Shown here one piece after another: positions 42,198 through 50,838 of a stretch of DNA of 64,000 nucleotides. The DNA is from DATMTS01 sp035564555. GTDB taxonomy: Bacteria > Actinomycetota > Actinomycetes > Actinomycetales > Microbacteriaceae. The stretch is taken from contig DATMTS010000106.1 in NCBI GenBank assembly GCA_035564555.1, positions 62,001 through 126,000 of the forward strand, read 5' to 3'. The notes beneath the pieces were generated by a model. The model saw only the letters and a program-made list of their open reading frames with translations. It was not told where the DNA came from and made no database searches. A program made the position numbers and the translations under genes. Each line of letters begins with the position of its first letter. Within the stretch, counting starts at the first letter, position 1.

Positions 42198-43535
42198 TCA
42201 GAACCAGGTACTCAGCCACGGCGTGCGGGGGCTGCGGAAGGCCGCATCCATGGCGTCCGCCGAACTGGGACGCAGCTCGGTGACGCGGCCGGCGCGGACA
42301 AGCGTCGATGCATGCGTGCCGCCGAGGTACAGGCCTGCGAGGTCGCCGACGTTCAGCGCGAGATGCGCGGCATCGGCGGGAACATCGCTCGTGAGTGGCT
42401 CGACGGTTCCCCGGCCGTCGTTGCCGACGGTGAGCAGCACGCGCGCCTCGGCGAAGCCGAGCGGATCGGCGACATCGAGCGCGATGCGACCCGGCGAGGC
42501 GTAGCCGCGGGCGGTCAGCGTCGCGCCGAGGTCGAGGATGCGCAGCCAGAGATGATCGGCGTGGCGCACCCGGGCGGCGCGCCGGTCTCCGACCATCCAG
42601 AGAACGGGTTCGTCGACGCTGCGCAGCGGCGCCTCGACCGTCGTGACCAGGTCGAGCTCGAGCACGTACCGCCAGAGCGCGGCATACGCCTCGTCGGTCG
42701 CCGCGCTGAGATGGAGCACGTGGACCGTGTGCATGGTGAAGTCGCTCTCGCCACCGGCGACCCGGTACAGCACGAAGCCCTGCGCCACGCCGGAGTCATC
42801 GTCATAGCGCACGGCGCGCAGATTCTTCGGATCGAGCTCGCCCTCACCGAGCGCTCCGATCAGCGCTTCCCAGAGCATGGAATCCAGCTCGATCTCGCCC
42901 GGTCTGGTGCGGCGCGCCGCCTCGTAGACCGGGCGGGCCTGCTCGCGCAGCTCGTCGATGCCGATGAAGTGCAGGATGCCGGATGCCCGTGGTCCGCTCC
43001 ACTGCACCCGTCGGGTGTCGATCGTGAGGTCGGCCACGAAGGCCGCGGGCGCGAAGCCGAATCGGCCGTAGATGGTGGCTTCCGACACCGTCAGCATCGC
43101 CAGCGGCATGCCGAGCCGGTGTGCCGTGCGCAGTTCGGCTTCGAGCAGGGCACGCGCGACTCCGCGCCGACGGTGCGTCGGCGCGACCGTGACGGAAGCG
43201 ATCGCCCACGCGTCGATCGTCGGTGCCGGCGCGATGGATGATGCCGTCGCGGGAACGGTCAACGCCGCGGGCCAGGTGGATACGGTCGCGACTGGAATCA
43301 GCGGGTCGGCAGAGCCGGCATCCCATACGCCCGTGGCGCGGCGATGCGCAGCGTGCTCCAAGCGCACGTCGAGTTGCTCGTCGGTCAGGCGCGAGGCGTA
43401 GAAACCGCGCGCGTCGGCCTGGAACCAGGCCGCCAACGCCTCCCGATCGCGCCGGTCGACGAGCCCGAGGCGCAGGTCTTGCGCGGCAAGCGCCGCTGCG
43501 GACGTCGGATCGACGGGTTGGGTGGCGAAGTCCAT
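42198..43535 (-). CDS. Eis-like GNAT acetyltransferase
   Basis: A 445-residue protein with the three-part layout of Eis proteins. An N-terminal GNAT domain has the acetyl-CoA motif VTVAPTHRRRGVARALL near residue 125 and TVSEATIYGRFGFAPA. A second degenerate GNAT domain follows, then a sterol-carrier-like C-terminal domain, ending STWF; in Eis enzymes the C-terminal carboxylate takes part in catalysis. Eis acetylates amines including aminoglycosides, but here resistance is not implied by sequence alone. ATG at 43535 lies 6 nt after TACGGT, fitting leaderless transcription; a GTG at 43538 is adjacent. Confidence 0.9.
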   Translation of the reverse strand: MDFATQPVDPTSAAALAAQDLRLGLVDRRDREALAAWFQADARGFYASRLTDEQLDVRLEHAAHRRATGVWDAGSADPLIPVATVSTWPAALTVPATASSIAPAPTIDAWAIASVTVAPTHRRRGVARALLEAELRTAHRLGMPLAMLTVSEATIYGRFGFAPAAFVADLTIDTRRVQWSGPRASGILHFIGIDELREQARPVYEAARRTRPGEIELDSMLWEALIGALGEGELDPKNLRAVRYDDDSGVAQGFVLYRVAGGESDFTMHTVHVLHLSAATDEAYAALWRYVLELDLVTTVEAPLRSVDEPVLWMVGDRRAARVRHADHLWLRILDLGATLTARGYASPGRIALDVADPLGFAEARVLLTVGNDGRGTVEPLTSDVPADAAHLALNVGDLAGLYLGGTHASTLVRAGRVTELRPSSADAMDAAFRSPRTPWLSTWF

Positions 43536-43541
43536 CACTCC

Positions 43542-43547
43542 ACCGTA
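43542..43547 (-). promoter_or_regulatory. -10 box of a leaderless transcript
   Basis: TACGGT on the minus strand lies 6 nt before the ATG at 43535 of the Eis-like gene. Confidence 0.45.
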
Positions 43548-43600
43548 GCGGGGGCGGCGGACGTGGGCTCCTCGGCAACAGGTCGGGCACCTCGGCCGGC

Positions 43601-45124
43601 TCAGGGTTCAGGTGTGAGCAGGATCTCGGTCCAGGACACGGCCGGGAGTTCGATGCGCAGGACGCCGCCCTCGCTCCTGATCGTGCCGTTCTCACCGAAG
43701 CCGACCCGGTCGGGGTGTTCCAAGGTATTCGACGCGTAGATGTCGCTGTCGCTGAGAGTGCGGGCGGAGAATGCGAATGCGCTGAGCTCCGACGGGGCGC
43801 CGAGGTCGACGGTCAGCTCGACCGTCTCGTCGAAAGAACGATTGACGATGAACAACGCAATGCACCCGGTCTGCTCGTCGTGGCTGGCGACCGCATCGAC
43901 CAGCGCGACCTCTCCGAACTTCTCGGTCGGGAAGGTGCCGCTCGTGGCTGTCACGTTCAAAGCGACGCCCACGGCGTGATTCGCGGCCGCGGAGAAGGGG
44001 AAGAACGTGGTCTGACGCCACGCGGGCCCACCGGGTTCGGTCATGATCGGAGCGATCACGTTGACGAGTTGCGCCAGCGACGCGCTCGTGACCCGGTCGG
44101 CGTGTTTCAAGAGCGTGATCAACAGGCTGCCGAACACCACGGCGTCTGCAACGGTGTACTCGTCCTCGAGCAGCCTCGGTGCCACCGGCCAGTTGTCGAC
44201 GCCCTCGATCTTGTCGACGTTCTCAAAACGTGTGTTGTACCAGATGTTCCACTCGTCGAACGAGATGTTCACGGTCTTCTCGCTGCCGCGCATCGCCTTG
44301 ACGTGGTCTGCCGTGGCGACGATGCTGCGGATGAAGTAGTCCATGTCTACTCCGGAGGCGAGAAAGCTCCGCAGGTCTCCGGTGTTCTCGTAGTATGCGT
44401 GGCACGAGATGTAGTCGACGACGTCATAGGCGTGGCTGAGCACCACCCGCTCCCACTCCGCGAACGTCGGCATCGATGAGCTCGACGATCCGCACACGAC
44501 GAGTTCGAGCCCCGGGTCGAACGTTCTCATCGCCCGCGCAGTCTGGGCCGCGAGCTTTCCATAGTCGTCGGCCGAACGGTGACCGAGTTGCCAGGGACCG
44601 TCCATCTCGTTGCCCAGACACCACATGCGCACATCGAATGGCTCGTCGCGGCCGTTGGCCGATCGCCGTTGCGCCAGTGACGATCCGGATGCCAGGTTGC
44701 TGTACTCGAGCAACTCGAGCGCCTCCGGCACCCCTCGGGTGCCGAGGTTCACGGCCAGCATCAACTCGCTGTCCACCTCATCGAGCCAACGCTGGAATTC
44801 GTGCAGTCCGATCTCGTTCGTCTCCGTCGAATGCCACGCGAGATCGAGACGTTTCGGCCGTTGCTCGCGGGGCCCGACGCTGTCTTCCCAGCGGAATCCC
44901 GACACGAAGTTGCCGCCGGGATACCGTATCGCCGTGACCCCGAGCTCCTTCACGAGTTCGATGACGTCGGTGCGAAACCCGTCGGAGTTGGCCATCGGGT
45001 GGCCCGGCTCGTAGATTCCGTCGTAGACGGCTCGGCCGAGATGCTCGATGAACGACCCGAAGAGCCGTGGGTTGATCGCGCCGATCTCGGCGGCGGTGTT
45101 GATCGTCAAACGCGCGTTCTGCAT
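43601..45124 (-). CDS. GH51 alpha-L-arabinofuranosidase
   Basis: A 507-residue cytoplasmic glycosidase. The N-terminus INPRLFGSFIEHLGRAVYDG is diagnostic of GH51. The acid/base is Glu173 in WCLGNEMDGPWQ and the nucleophile is Glu291 in ISFDEWNIWY; YPGGNFVSGFRWEDSVGP lines the active site, and a C-terminal beta-domain ends WTEILLTPEP. It removes alpha-L-arabinofuranosyl groups from arabinoxylan or arabinan oligosaccharides. ATG at 45124 has AGGACT about 7 nt upstream; the gene begins 10 nt after the GH1 gene and is last in the importer operon. Confidence 0.95.
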   Translation of the reverse strand: MQNARLTINTAAEIGAINPRLFGSFIEHLGRAVYDGIYEPGHPMANSDGFRTDVIELVKELGVTAIRYPGGNFVSGFRWEDSVGPREQRPKRLDLAWHSTETNEIGLHEFQRWLDEVDSELMLAVNLGTRGVPEALELLEYSNLASGSSLAQRRSANGRDEPFDVRMWCLGNEMDGPWQLGHRSADDYGKLAAQTARAMRTFDPGLELVVCGSSSSSMPTFAEWERVVLSHAYDVVDYISCHAYYENTGDLRSFLASGVDMDYFIRSIVATADHVKAMRGSEKTVNISFDEWNIWYNTRFENVDKIEGVDNWPVAPRLLEDEYTVADAVVFGSLLITLLKHADRVTSASLAQLVNVIAPIMTEPGGPAWRQTTFFPFSAAANHAVGVALNVTATSGTFPTEKFGEVALVDAVASHDEQTGCIALFIVNRSFDETVELTVDLGAPSELSAFAFSARTLSDSDIYASNTLEHPDRVGFGENGTIRSEGGVLRIELPAVSWTEILLTPEP

Positions 45125-45134
45125 GAGAGTCCTG

Positions 45135-46409
45135 TCAATCTGTGGGAGCGAGGCGGCGGGCGCGCAGCGCATGCCCACGAAAGCGATCGGCGACGGCGTT
45201 CACGGCACGAGCGAGGCCGTCATCGGTCTCGACGAGGTCGTAGAGGCCCATTGCGAGGCGGTGGTCTTCCCGCGGATTCTGAGTGTGCCGCCACGTCCAC
45301 TCGTACATGTCGAACAGTGGCCACCAGGTGTAGCCCACGACCCGCGTCCCTTCGGCGCGCATCCGCTGCACGAGGTCGATCGATGCGTCCAGCCAGCCGA
45401 TCCGTTCCTCGACGCTCCCGGTGACGCAGGTCTCGGTCAGCATGACCGGCGCGCCGTATCGGTCGGCGTAGGTCTGCAGCGCGTCACGCAATCCCTCGAC
45501 CCCCCGGTCGACGGCCGGACGCGGGTCGGCGAATCCACCGGAATGACGCACTCCCGTCTCGAAGAGCTCGGTCGAGTGCCGCGGGTAGTAGTTGACGCCC
45601 ATCACATCGGGCTGTACCGCATTATCGCGGAACCACTGGAGGTCGGCGTCGGTCATCCCGTTGCGCAGCAGGGTGTCGGCAAGGGCGTGCGCGCCGTCGA
45701 CGCGACCCGTCACAAGGTCTTCGACCAGATACACCTGGTGCGTGAGCCGGGTCGCCTCCTCGATGTGTTCCGGCGTGTCGACGTCTCCGACGAACTTGAT
45801 CGCGGCGTCAACGTGCACGAATGCGGCGTTCGGCACGACCGCTCCGATCGCCTTCTGGGAACGCACGAACCCCTTGGCGAGATTGGTGGCGATTGCGGTG
45901 AAGCCGCGTGACCCCGACAGATAGGGCGGCCAATACGCGTATTCCCCGGAGAACAGCGCATGGATGACCGGCTCGTTCACCGGCGTGTAGTCGGTGGCGA
46001 AGTCGCCGTATCGGGTGGCGAATCGGGCGGCGTACTCCGCGACGTGCACGGGATAGTCGGGATGTGCGAACTCGCCTTCCAGCCAGGTCGGCGTGCCGTA
46101 GTGCAGCAGATCCACGATCGGCCGCAGGCCGGCCTCCTTCATCGCGTCGATCGCCCTGTCGACCCACGACCAGTCCCAGCGACCGAGCGCCGGGTTCACT
46201 CGATACCAGGGCACACCCCACCGCAGCATCTCGGCCCCGACGGAGGTCGCGAGTCTGAAGTCTGCCGCGAAGCGCTGGTAGTGCTCCGTCAGCTCGTATT
46301 CGTCGATCGCGCGTTCGCCGGGCCGCGTCTGCGGCACGAAGGTGTCCTCGACGCCGAGTGCGAAGTGCAGGAGGCCGTCGTCGAACCAGAGGCGTGATCC
46401 GTCTGTCAT
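45135..46409 (-). CDS. GH1-type glycosyl hydrolase
   Basis: A 424-residue TIM-barrel enzyme. The acid/base Glu146 is in YTPVNEPVIHA, and the likely nucleophile Glu326 is in VMLTETCVTG, replacing the usual ITENG. The aromatic WWPLFDMYEWTW near the end matches GH1 members that form a divergent 'family 1 glycosylhydrolase' group in actinobacteria. There is no signal peptide, so it acts on imported oligosaccharides. ATG at 46409 lies 2 nt after the permease stop; in-frame codons upstream are inside that gene and were not used. Specificity (beta-glucoside, beta-xyloside or other) is open. Confidence 0.85.
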   Translation of the reverse strand: MTDGSRLWFDDGLLHFALGVEDTFVPQTRPGERAIDEYELTEHYQRFAADFRLATSVGAEMLRWGVPWYRVNPALGRWDWSWVDRAIDAMKEAGLRPIVDLLHYGTPTWLEGEFAHPDYPVHVAEYAARFATRYGDFATDYTPVNEPVIHALFSGEYAYWPPYLSGSRGFTAIATNLAKGFVRSQKAIGAVVPNAAFVHVDAAIKFVGDVDTPEHIEEATRLTHQVYLVEDLVTGRVDGAHALADTLLRNGMTDADLQWFRDNAVQPDVMGVNYYPRHSTELFETGVRHSGGFADPRPAVDRGVEGLRDALQTYADRYGAPVMLTETCVTGSVEERIGWLDASIDLVQRMRAEGTRVVGYTWWPLFDMYEWTWRHTQNPREDHRLAMGLYDLVETDDGLARAVNAVADRFRGHALRARRLAPTD

Positions 46410-46411
46410 CG

Positions 46412-47323
46412 CTACTTCAACCCGGTCGTCGCGACGCTCTCGATGAAGCGTCGTTGCACGATCAAGAACAGGATCGCCAGGGGAAGCACCGCGACCAGAG
46501 AGCCCGCCATCATCGTGCCGTAGGGGATGATGCCGCTCGGACCGGTGAGCAGCGTGAGGCCTGAGGTGATGGTTCCCATGTCCGGGCTGGTCGTGAACAC
46601 CAGTGGCCACAGCAGGTCGTTCCAGTTGTTCACGAACGTGAAGATGCCGAGCGTGAGCAACGCCGGAACGGCGTTCGGCAGCACCACGCTGCGGAACACG
46701 CGCAACTCAGAGGCGCCGTCTATGCGAGCCGCGTTGTCGAGGTCGCGAGGCAGGGACAGGAAGAACTGCCGCAGAAAGAAGATCCCGAAGGCGTCCGCGG
46801 CACGCGGGATGATCAATCCTGCGAACGTGTTGACCCAGCCGAGGTCGCCGACGAGCTGGTAGATCGGGATGAGCGTGGCTTGGAACGGGATCATCAGGCT
46901 CGCCACGATGGCGATCAGCAGCACGCGGCTGCCTCGGAAATCGAGTCGTGCCAAGGCGTAGGCCGCCAGCGAGTCGAAGACCAGGGCGAACAAGGTGACA
47001 CCGCCGGCGAACACGAAGCTGTTCAGAAAGAGCCGTGCGAACGGAAGGTCCTTGAAGATGGCGATGAAGTTGTCGAGGGTCCACACGCCAGGAACGAGGG
47101 TCGGCGGATAGGCGTTGATCTCCGCGGCAGGCTTGAACGCGGTGAGGGCGATCACGATCACAGGCAGAAGGACGATCAGCGTCAACACGAGCACGACGAC
47201 GAAGAGCGCCCAGCGCTGCGCGCGTCGACTCAGCGCGAACGGTCCGCGGCCCGATTGCGAGGGCGTGCGGCCCAGCGGCGATCGTGCACGCACGGGCGGC
47301 GTCGGTGCGATGATGCGGGTCAT
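46412..47323 (-). CDS. Carbohydrate ABC transporter permease (MalG type)
   Basis: A 303-residue permease. Six hydrophobic segments follow a polar N-terminus of about 35 residues. TAFKPAAEINAYPPTLVP is the typical periplasmic entry loop, and the EAA loop is LDNAARIDGASELRVFRSVV followed by LPNAVPAL; the protein ends FIESVATTGLK. It overlaps the MalF-type gene by one base (TGATG) and is followed 2 nt later by the GH1 gene. With the lipoprotein at 48337-49599 it makes a CUT1 importer for what is probably an arabinoxylan-type oligosaccharide. Confidence 0.92.
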   Translation of the reverse strand: MTRIIAPTPPVRARSPLGRTPSQSGRGPFALSRRAQRWALFVVVLVLTLIVLLPVIVIALTAFKPAAEINAYPPTLVPGVWTLDNFIAIFKDLPFARLFLNSFVFAGGVTLFALVFDSLAAYALARLDFRGSRVLLIAIVASLMIPFQATLIPIYQLVGDLGWVNTFAGLIIPRAADAFGIFFLRQFFLSLPRDLDNAARIDGASELRVFRSVVLPNAVPALLTLGIFTFVNNWNDLLWPLVFTTSPDMGTITSGLTLLTGPSGIIPYGTMMAGSLVAVLPLAILFLIVQRRFIESVATTGLK

Positions 47324-48273
47324 CAGTTTGCGTCTTTCTCGCGGCGACCGAAGAATCGGAATTGGATGAGGCTCAGGATCAAGGTCGCGAGCAGGAGAAC
47401 GTATGACAGCGCCGAGGCCAGCCCGAGGTCGAGCTTCTTGAAGCCCTCCTGGTAGATCTCCATGACGACGGTCTGCGTGGAACGGTATGGCCCGCCGCCG
47501 GTCATCACGTAGATCTGGTCGAATGCCTGCAAAGCCGCGATCAGCGCGAAAATGACGACGAAGGCCAGCGTGTTGTTCAGTTGCGGCAGCGTGACGTGAA
47601 GGAACCGCTTCCAGGCACCGGCTCCGTCGATGCGAGCGGCCTCATAGAGGCTGATCGGAATCTCTTGCAGTCCCGCGATGAAGATCACCATGTAGAAGCC
47701 GAAGCTCTTCCACACCGCGACGAGCACAACGGTCGGCATCGCGAGCGTCGGATCTTGCAGCACGTTGCCGAGCTGGATTCCGAGGGCTCGAAGCCAGTAG
47801 TTCAGCAGGCCCACCTGCGGGTCGAGGAGGTACGACCAGGCGAACGCCGCGACCGCGAGCGAGACGATGAACGGCACGAACAGAGCGGTTCGGAAGAACC
47901 CGCGCCCCGCCAGTCGCGGGTTGTTCAACAACAGGGCGAGCGCGAGAGACCCGATGAGCGCGGTCGGAGTGAACAACACTGCATAGAGGGCGGTTGTGCC
48001 CAGTGTGCCCAGGATGCGCGGGTCGGTGAAGATCTGAACGTAGTTGCCGAACCCGACCCACTGTTCAAGACCGAATCCGCTGCTGTTGGTGAACGACAAG
48101 CGCAACGCAGAGACCATCGGCCACGCGACGAACAGCGTCAGGATGATGAGCGCGGGAAGCAGGAAGGCCAGGGCGATCGCTGCCGAACCCTTGTGATCGC
48201 GGAGCGGGCCACGGCCGCCGAGCGGAGCGGGCGCCCGGTAAGCACGCCGAGTGGATTTCACAATGCTGGTCAT
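47323..48273 (-). CDS. Carbohydrate ABC transporter permease (MalF type)
   Basis: A 316-residue permease with six transmembrane segments (first IALAFLLPALIILTLFVAWP). The EAA loop is YEAARIDGAGAWKRFLHVTL. ATG at 48273 is chosen because GAAGGAA lies just upstream; an in-frame ATG at 48309 would fall within the intercistronic stem-loop region. It is separated from the binding-protein gene by 63 nt that contain this stem-loop, and overlaps the next permease gene. Confidence 0.92.
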   Translation of the reverse strand: MTSIVKSTRRAYRAPAPLGGRGPLRDHKGSAAIALAFLLPALIILTLFVAWPMVSALRLSFTNSSGFGLEQWVGFGNYVQIFTDPRILGTLGTTALYAVLFTPTALIGSLALALLLNNPRLAGRGFFRTALFVPFIVSLAVAAFAWSYLLDPQVGLLNYWLRALGIQLGNVLQDPTLAMPTVVLVAVWKSFGFYMVIFIAGLQEIPISLYEAARIDGAGAWKRFLHVTLPQLNNTLAFVVIFALIAALQAFDQIYVMTGGGPYRSTQTVVMEIYQEGFKKLDLGLASALSYVLLLATLILSLIQFRFFGRREKDAN

Positions 48274-48289
48274 GGTTCCTTCTTCACCG

Positions 48290-48325
48290 CGGTGACCGCC
48301 CCACTTCACAGTAAGGCGGTCACCG
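48290..48325 (-). other. Intercistronic stem-loop between binding-protein and permease genes
   Basis: CGGTGACCGCC (48290-48300) and GGCGGTCACCG (48315-48325) are exact complements with a 14-nt loop. It lies between the lipoprotein stop and the permease start, as does the stem at 6592-6616 in the other importer. No T-run follows. Likely partial attenuation or mRNA protection favouring the binding protein; this is inference. Confidence 0.72.
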
Positions 48326-48336
48326 AACGGTTCGCG

Positions 48337-49599
48337 CTACTTGGAATCCAACGCTTGCTGGACGGAACCGGATGCGGCTTTCAACAACGCCGCAGGATCA
48401 CCGCCGGCGAGCGCCTTCTGGGTCGCTTCATCGACGGCAGACAGCACGTCGACACTGTTCGCCACGCCGGGCAGCAGCGGCCGTGCGCTGGCCGCGATCG
48501 AGGTCAGCGCCGCGACCACCGGGTTCGAGTCGACATCGGAAGCGGGGATGTCGGTGCGCAGAGGCGGCCAGCCCGAGCCGAGCGACCACTTGGTCGCCAC
48601 CGTCTTGGTGAAGAAGTAGTTGAAGAACTTCTCCGCGGCGGCCTTCTTCTCGGGGTCGGCCTGAGCGGTCACGGCTGCGCTGATGCCGATGGCCGAAGCG
48701 GCTTGGCCCTGCGGGCCTGCCGGGATCGCAGCGATGCCATAGTCGATCTTGTTGTCGGTTGCCACACCGGCCATCCACGGGCCGCCGATCTCCATTGCGG
48801 CTTTGCCTGAGCTGAAGAGCTTGTCCGATGCCACGCCGTCGACACCCGTGGGCGAGATGTGATCTTTCGTGACGGCATCCGCCCAGAACTTCAGGGTCTG
48901 GACGTTCGCGCTCGAGTCGAGGGCCGACTTGTCGCCGTTCACGATCTCGCCGCCGTTGCCATAGAACAGGCTGGCCCACACACCGTTGCCCACGGTCGCG
49001 TGGTCGGGGAGTGCCAGTCCGTACTGTTCCGGAGTGCCGTCACCGTTCTTGTCGACGGTCAGCTTCTTGGAGTCGCTCAGCCACTCATCCCACGTCGTCG
49101 GGAACTGAGTGATGCCGGCCTTCTGGAAGAGGGTCTTGTTGTAGATCACCGATAGCGGCACGAAGCCCGTCGGGATGCCGTAGTACGAGCCGTTGACCTT
49201 CTCCATCTCCACGGCGCGTGGTTTGAGGGCGTCGTTCTTGACCTGGGAACCTGCGTAGAAATCGTCGAGCTTCGCGAAGGCGCCCTTGCCCGCGTAGACG
49301 GGAAGGTTCTCGGCCGGCAGGGCGACGATGTCCGGACCCTTCTTCGCCGAGAGGGCCGGCAGCAGAGTGTCACCGATCACGGCCCAGGTCTTGGTGGTGG
49401 TCTTGATCGTGATCTTGCTCTGCGACTTGTTGAAGTCGTCCACGATCTTGTCGAGGACCTTGCCGTCGGCTTCGGTATACCCGTGCCAGAACGTCAGGTC
49501 GACGTGTGCGGAGGAGGTGGAGCCTCCCGAACTCGAGCATCCGGTCAACGCCGCTGCCGCGCCTGCCGCGACCGCGAGAACCGCGATGAGCTTCTTCAT
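48337..49599 (-). CDS. Extracellular sugar-binding lipoprotein of ABC importer
   Basis: A 420-residue CUT1 binding protein. The signal KKLIAVLAVAAGAAAALTG precedes Cys21 of the lipobox (TGC). The mature protein has VDLTFWHGYTEADGKVLDKI, GPDIVALPAENLPVYAGKG, PLSVIYNKTLFQKAG and FSSGKAAMEIGGPWMAGVA, typical for oligosaccharide receptors. The gene stands directly behind a promoter/operator region (49637-49700) and before a stem-loop. The surrounding GH51, GH1, GH3 and acetyl-xylan esterase genes suggest an arabinoxylan-derived ligand. Confidence 0.93.
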   Translation of the reverse strand: MKKLIAVLAVAAGAAAALTGCSSSGGSTSSAHVDLTFWHGYTEADGKVLDKIVDDFNKSQSKITIKTTTKTWAVIGDTLLPALSAKKGPDIVALPAENLPVYAGKGAFAKLDDFYAGSQVKNDALKPRAVEMEKVNGSYYGIPTGFVPLSVIYNKTLFQKAGITQFPTTWDEWLSDSKKLTVDKNGDGTPEQYGLALPDHATVGNGVWASLFYGNGGEIVNGDKSALDSSANVQTLKFWADAVTKDHISPTGVDGVASDKLFSSGKAAMEIGGPWMAGVATDNKIDYGIAAIPAGPQGQAASAIGISAAVTAQADPEKKAAAEKFFNYFFTKTVATKWSLGSGWPPLRTDIPASDVDSNPVVAALTSIAASARPLLPGVANSVDVLSAVDEATQKALAGGDPAALLKAASGSVQQALDSK

Positions 49600-49636
49600 T
49601 GAATGCCTCTCTGATTGATCGATCCGGCCGATCCGA

Positions 49637-49668
49637 ATTTACAACGTTGCATTTCCAACGTTGTAAAT
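49637..49668. promoter_or_regulatory. Composite LacI-type operator (two CAACGTTG sites in a larger palindrome)
   Basis: ATTTACAACGTTG (49637-49649) and its exact complement (49656-49668) flank CATTTC. Each arm also contains CAACGTTG, itself a perfect palindrome centred on CG. It lies 3 nt downstream of the -10 box of the binding-protein promoter. The nested symmetry would allow two LacI dimers side by side. Confidence 0.85.
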
Positions 49669-49670
49669 GC

Positions 49671-49700
49671 AGTGTACGAGCAGACTCGAAAGAATGTCAA
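49671..49700 (-). promoter_or_regulatory. Promoter of the arabinoxylan importer operon
   Basis: On the minus strand TTGACA (49700-49695) is followed after 18 nt by TACACT (49676-49671). It starts 7 nt behind the lacI stop and is immediately followed by the CAACGTTG operators, so it gives the importer genes their own repressible promoter. Confidence 0.75.
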
Positions 49701-49706
49701 CGTTCG

Positions 49707-50741
49707 TTACGGCTGTGTGACCAACGAGCTGTCCGGCGCGGTCTCCCGCGCGACGAGCGCGTACGGTACCTCGAACAGCCGCGGGGGCAGTACTCCGATG
49801 TCCGGTTCGACGATCCGATCGATGAGCAGGGACACCGCACGTTCGGCGATCTCCCCCCGTCGCGGGTCGATCGTGCTGAGGCTCGGCAATGCGAATTGGC
49901 CCTCGACGACGTTGTCGAACCCCATCACCATGACCTGGTCGGGAACCCGCAGGCCTTCCTGGTGCAACATACGCAGAGCGCCCATGGCCAGTTCGTCGTT
50001 GAGTGCGAAGATGGCGTCGAACGGGTGTGCTCGCTGCAAGAGCTCGTGAGTCGCCTCGGCGCCATCGTTGCGATGCCATCCCTCCCGATTGACGACGAGC
50101 TCCTCCGCGAAGTCGATGCCGTGGTCGGCAAGAGCGCGCCGATATCCCTCGAGCCGAAGCGGAGCCGAGCCGACCGATTCGCTGGGGTGGGCGCCGAGAA
50201 CCGCGATCCGGCGGCATCCGTTCCTGATCAAGTGCTCGGTGGCAGCTCGCGCCCCTTCCACGTTCTGGATCGCGACGTGGTCCTTCTGTGGGTCGAAGAC
50301 GCGCTCGCCGAGCAGAACGAGAGGGTAGTCGACGTCGAGCATCGAGACGTCTGCGCTGGACATCCCCAGGGGCGAGAACAACAGACCGTCGAGCATCGAA
50401 GTGCGCGGACCGCGCAGCAATTCGATCTCCTCTTGGCGCTCTCCGCCGGTCTGCTCGATGAGGACGACGTAATGACGAGCTCGGGCTGCCGCCAGCACCG
50501 CATCCGCGAGTTCGGCGAAATAGCTGAAGCTGAGCTCGGGGACCGCGAGCCCGATCATGCCCGTACGGCCGGCGCGAAGATTGCGCGCAGCGAGGTTCGG
50601 CTGATACCCGAGCCTCTCGATCGCCGAGAGCACCCGAGTGCGTGTCGCGGGCTTGACGAACTCGTATCCGTGCACAACGTTGGAGACGGTCTTCACCGAA
50701 ACGCGCGCGAGCAACGCCACGTCTCTCAGTGTTACCGCCAT
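49707..50741 (-). CDS. LacI family regulator of the arabinoxylan locus
   Basis: A 344-residue LacI/GalR repressor. The helix-turn-helix is VTLRDVALLARVSVKTVSNV, the hinge is PNLAARNLRAGR, and the effector domain includes MIGLAVPELSFSYFAELADA, IFALNDELAMGALRMLHQEG and VMVMGFDNVVEGQFALPSLS. It stands between the acetyl-xylan esterase gene and the importer promoter with its CAACGTTG operators, which it probably binds. The inducer is likely a xylo- or arabino-oligosaccharide. No copy of the operator is obvious before its own gene (50742-50838) or before the esterase and GH3 genes. Confidence 0.93.
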   Translation of the reverse strand: MAVTLRDVALLARVSVKTVSNVVHGYEFVKPATRTRVLSAIERLGYQPNLAARNLRAGRTGMIGLAVPELSFSYFAELADAVLAAARARHYVVLIEQTGGERQEEIELLRGPRTSMLDGLLFSPLGMSSADVSMLDVDYPLVLLGERVFDPQKDHVAIQNVEGARAATEHLIRNGCRRIAVLGAHPSESVGSAPLRLEGYRRALADHGIDFAEELVVNREGWHRNDGAEATHELLQRAHPFDAIFALNDELAMGALRMLHQEGLRVPDQVMVMGFDNVVEGQFALPSLSTIDPRRGEIAERAVSLLIDRIVEPDIGVLPPRLFEVPYALVARETAPDSSLVTQP

Positions 50742-50838
50742 GACACGCCCTCCGCTGCTCTGCAGCTACCTTAGGGCCGCGAAGAGGTTCGCGCATGCAC
50801 GGTCGCACACCGCCGCCCTCACGCGGAGTGCTGGGCGC

